From the NCBI GenBank assembly GCA_045632125.1, contig JAZQWC010000013.1, positions 1 to 32,729 on the forward strand: 32,729 bases of DNA, in the 5' to 3' direction. The notes under the pieces are model-generated. The model was not told the DNA's origin. It searched no databases and saw only the letters and a program-made list of their open reading frames with translations. Shown here in pieces: positions 30,631-32,729 of this stretch; the first letter of the stretch is position 1; every line of letters starts with the position of its first letter. The translations under genes and the position numbers were made by a program. Source of the stretch: CALWPV01 sp045632125 (GTDB lineage: Bacteria; Bacillota; Clostridia; Lachnospirales; Bianqueaceae).

Positions 30631-31413
30631 ATGAGTTCTTTTTTAGAGCAGGACCGGAATATAGATGAAATTGCAGTAGCTTGTTACGTGCCGCCTAAAG
30701 GCGGAACTCCAGTACATAAAAATAGGAGTTACCATGGCTTGGCCTTTCAATTAGAAGGGGAAGTCAGCTATGTGTTTGATGATGGATTGAAATTTACTGT
30801 AAAAGCGAATGATTTGATCTATCTGCCGAAACATTCTAATTATACAGTGGAACGGATTAGGGATGGAGGTTGTTATGCGATCAATTTTGATTTCCAAAAC
30901 GAAGAAAGCTTCGAGCCGTTTCTCCATAGAGCGAAGCATGGAGGACAGTATTTGGATGCATTTAAGAATGCAGAAGGTGCTTGGCTTCACAAAGCTGATG
31001 GGTATGAAATGCTATGTAAAGCTCAGCTTTATTTAATACTGTTTTATATGACTAAAGAAAGAAAAATTGGATATATATCGAAAAGTAAATCAGAATTGCT
31101 GCAGCCTGCAATGGAGTATATTCATAATGAATATACCAAGGACAATATTCAAATTGCTTACTTGGCGAAACTCTGCGGGATGAGTGAGGTGTATTTTAGA
31201 AAGGTATTTAGTAAGGTGGAAGGAATATCGCCGCTCAAATACATTAACAACTTGAAGATTCAACGTGCGAAAGAATTGTTGGCTTCAAAAATGTATACGA
31301 TAGGTGAAGTGGCGAGGCTTTCCGGATTTCATGATGATAGTTATTTCAGTAGAGAATTCAGAAAACATGTAAAAACATCTCCTCAAATGTATGTAAGAGA
31401 GAGGGATCACTAA
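30631..31413 (+). CDS. AraC family transcriptional regulator with cupin domain
   Basis: The 260-residue protein has an N-terminal cupin-like sensing domain (about 15-105: YHGLAFQLEGEVSYVFDDGL, ANDLIYLPKHSNYTVERI) and a C-terminal double helix-turn-helix (about 155-258: YLAKLCGMSEVYFRKVFSKV, GISPLKYINNLKIQRAKELL, IGEVARLSGFHDDSYFSREF, RKHVKTSPQMYV). Such regulators usually activate an adjacent catabolic operon on sensing a small molecule. It diverges from the glycyl radical enzyme operon with 135 bases between, so it very probably controls it and senses its substrate or product. AAGGAG precedes ATG 30631. A strong terminator follows. Confidence 0.94.
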   Translation: MSSFLEQDRNIDEIAVACYVPPKGGTPVHKNRSYHGLAFQLEGEVSYVFDDGLKFTVKANDLIYLPKHSNYTVERIRDGGCYAINFDFQNEESFEPFLHRAKHGGQYLDAFKNAEGAWLHKADGYEMLCKAQLYLILFYMTKERKIGYISKSKSELLQPAMEYIHNEYTKDNIQIAYLAKLCGMSEVYFRKVFSKVEGISPLKYINNLKIQRAKELLASKMYTIGEVARLSGFHDDSYFSREFRKHVKTSPQMYVRERDH

Positions 31414-31424
31414 AAAGAGAAAAG

Positions 31425-31468
31425 GGAGTTCTAACAACTACGGTGATGTGTTGTTAGAACTCCTTTTT
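31425..31468. terminator. Terminator after the AraC-type gene
   Basis: A perfect 14-bp stem (arms 31425-31438 and 31450-31463) is followed by TTTTT on plus and by a T-rich run on minus, serving both convergent genes. Confidence 0.92.
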
Positions 31469-31484
31469 ACTTGTGATAGATTGA

Positions 31485-32402
31485 TTATTCAGTTATATAT
31501 TTGCTGATAAAGCTATCAACCTTTTGCCAGTATAACTCTGGATTGACCAGAACAGAATTGGCATGTTCCGCACCAACTACTACAAGGAAATCTTTTTCAG
31601 CGCTGGTGCAAGCTTCATATAACGGCTGCAACATGGAGAAGGGGACAAAGTTGTCCTGATCACCATGAATGAAAAGCATGGCTACCTCTGCATTAGCTAC
31701 ATATTTAATGGGAGCTGCTTCCTTGTAGGAATAATAATGTTTCAGGCGCATCAGCAGATCGCTGAAATGAAGGGTCGGAAAAGCAGGCAAGTGATACTTG
31801 CTTTTTAATATATGCACATTCTGCTCCCAACCGGAGGTGTAGCCGCAATCTTCGATCGCACACTTAACATTATCGGGAAGGTATTCTCCGGCAGCCATCA
31901 TAACGGTGGCTGCGCCCATGGAAACGCCCAGCAGAATGATCTGCGCTTCGGGATCTCGTTCACAGATCATGTTGATATAGGCTTGCAGATCATAGTGTTC
32001 ATGGAAGCCAAAACCGAAGTAATCCCCTTCACTACCGCCATGACCGCGCTGCTCCGGCATCAGCAAGTTGTATCCCTTTTCCATGAAATGGATCGCTTGT
32101 GGCAGCATGGAGCAATAGGTGCTGGAATAGCCGTGCATGATGATGGCATATACATGGCTGTCGGCAGGAAAATAGTGAGCTTTCAAATTTAAACCGTCGA
32201 AGGCTGTCAGTTTCCATTCTTCATGGCTGCGCTCGGCAAAAAGACGCTCTTTGAGTTCCGGAAATTCGTTATAAGCATCAAATTCAGTAGCAGGGGCATG
32301 TTTCCGGCTAAAGAAACTTTTATACATATACAGGGCTCCTGCAGCGGAGGCCAAAGTGCCCAAAGTTACCACAGCAGAGGCAATCAAAGATTTCTTTTTC
32401 AT
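31485..32402 (-). CDS. Membrane-anchored alpha/beta hydrolase
   Basis: The 305-residue protein begins with a lysine-rich start and one hydrophobic helix (KKKSLIASAVVTLGTLASAA, about 5-27), a probable signal anchor that places the domain outside the cell. The hydrolase fold shows the oxyanion segment IIMHGYSS, MPEQRGHGGSEG, nucleophile elbow GVSMGA (Ser161), FIHGDQDNFVP (Asp250) and GAEHANS (His280), a full Ser-Asp-His triad. It is close to YqkD/YjgF-type esterase-lipase families; substrate unknown. I chose ATG 32402, with AAAAGGAG 9 bases upstream, over a further-upstream ATG. It lies downstream of htpG on the same strand. Confidence 0.9.
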   Translation of the reverse strand: MKKKSLIASAVVTLGTLASAAGALYMYKSFFSRKHAPATEFDAYNEFPELKERLFAERSHEEWKLTAFDGLNLKAHYFPADSHVYAIIMHGYSSTYCSMLPQAIHFMEKGYNLLMPEQRGHGGSEGDYFGFGFHEHYDLQAYINMICERDPEAQIILLGVSMGAATVMMAAGEYLPDNVKCAIEDCGYTSGWEQNVHILKSKYHLPAFPTLHFSDLLMRLKHYYSYKEAAPIKYVANAEVAMLFIHGDQDNFVPFSMLQPLYEACTSAEKDFLVVVGAEHANSVLVNPELYWQKVDSFISKYITE

Positions 32403-32432
32403 GGCGTTATACTCCTTTTGAGGATATATCGA

Positions 32433-32468
32433 ACCCACAGGAAAAGCCGGAGGCTCAGTCCTGTGGGT
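32433..32468 (-). promoter_or_regulatory. Hairpin between htpG and the hydrolase gene
   Basis: ACCCACAGG (32433-32441) pairs with CCTGTGGGT (32460-32468), and TCGA sequences lie outside both arms. No T-run follows on the minus strand, so it is more likely a weak terminator, a processing site or a leader element than a strong terminator. Confidence 0.5.
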
Positions 32469-32486
32469 AAATCGAACATATAGATA

Positions 32487-32729
32487 TTAAATGAGCCCCA
32501 GCAGCAATTCCTGAGAACGTGCAAGGAAAGCGGTCAGCTGTTCAGCAGTCAGAGGACTATGACTCAAACGAGCCAGATCATATACCTGCTGAGCCAAAGC
32601 TGCAGAACGATCATCCATGGGATGATCCAGAATATGAGCGATCAGCGCATTTTTCTGGTTCAGCACCAAAGTGGTCTCAGGATCCGGATTAAAACCAGCC
32701 ATGCCCATGGCACCATACATCTTCATCAT
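32487..32729 (-). CDS. htpG: HtpG (Hsp90) C-terminus, 5'-truncated
   Basis: Only the last 80 residues are in the window; the frame runs off the right edge. The sequence PETTLVLNQKNALIAHILDH, then LAQQVYDLARLSHSPLTAEQ and LTAFLARSQELLL, is the dimerisation end of bacterial HtpG, with its typical LVLN start and a final amphipathic helix. HtpG is an ATP-dependent chaperone. A hairpin follows the stop, and the hydrolase gene lies downstream on the same strand. Confidence 0.9.
   Translation of the reverse strand: MMKMYGAMGMAGFNPDPETTLVLNQKNALIAHILDHPMDDRSAALAQQVYDLARLSHSPLTAEQLTAFLARSQELLLGLI

Overview
The window looks like chromosomal DNA from an anaerobic, probably gut-associated Clostridia-type Firmicute. 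Supporting signs are strong AGGAGG-type ribosome binding sites, many compact hairpin-plus-T terminators, an ECF transporter S component, a DUF3842 protein, an oxygen-sensitive glycyl radical enzyme with its activase, NADP-type glutamate dehydrogenase and a DegV protein. The organism call is an inference from gene content. I recognise no rRNA, tRNA, insertion sequence, prophage or CRISPR array.

Layout. 1-3.0 kb holds the end of ribF and all of alaS, closed by a strong terminator. 3.05-3.95 kb is a small accessory patch. It contains a LURP-one/YxjI-like gene broken by an internal deletion, then a consensus promoter, two tandem 36-nt repeats and a rho-independent terminator, followed by a short AT-rich ORF whose two ends match the ToxN/AbiQ endoribonuclease family. 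This is the layout of a type III toxin-antitoxin (RNA antitoxin) phage-defence locus, with the toxin apparently disarmed by loss of its middle. A TIM-barrel sugar isomerase-like gene follows.

4.7-8.1 kb (minus strand) has a MarR-degV operon under an operator-covered consensus promoter, then a small helical protein and a Rieske/FAD oxidoreductase whose leader can hide its ribosome binding site. 8.15-9.7 kb is gdhA. 9.7-16.4 kb holds a BNR/sialidase-like protein, a frameshifted remnant, an NhaC antiporter, a zinc-ribbon/SHOCT protein, a metallo-beta-lactamase-fold hydrolase and an unknown protein that may be a beta-propeller. 16.4-18.8 kb is an ABC exporter pair behind a perfect palindromic operator. 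19.0-21.0 kb carries a ZIP metal transporter and a four-S1-domain protein. 21.1-24.1 kb has an OmpR-type two-component system diverging from an SSB-like protein and a DUF3842 protein. 24.1-25.9 kb is an ECF S component plus a two-domain P-loop kinase, probably a vitamin or nucleoside salvage pair, behind a structured leader. 26.1-27.4 kb pairs a Ham1-like NTP pyrophosphatase with an MgtC-like membrane protein.

27.4-31.4 kb is a self-contained glycyl radical enzyme system: activase, a 722-residue enzyme with a Cys-Tyr-Glu active site, and a divergent AraC-type regulator. I cannot assign its substrate. The window ends with a membrane-anchored alpha/beta hydrolase and the C-terminus of HtpG.

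The two places most worth follow-up are the degenerate ToxIN-type locus (3439-3908) and the unassigned glycyl radical enzyme cluster (27427-31413).
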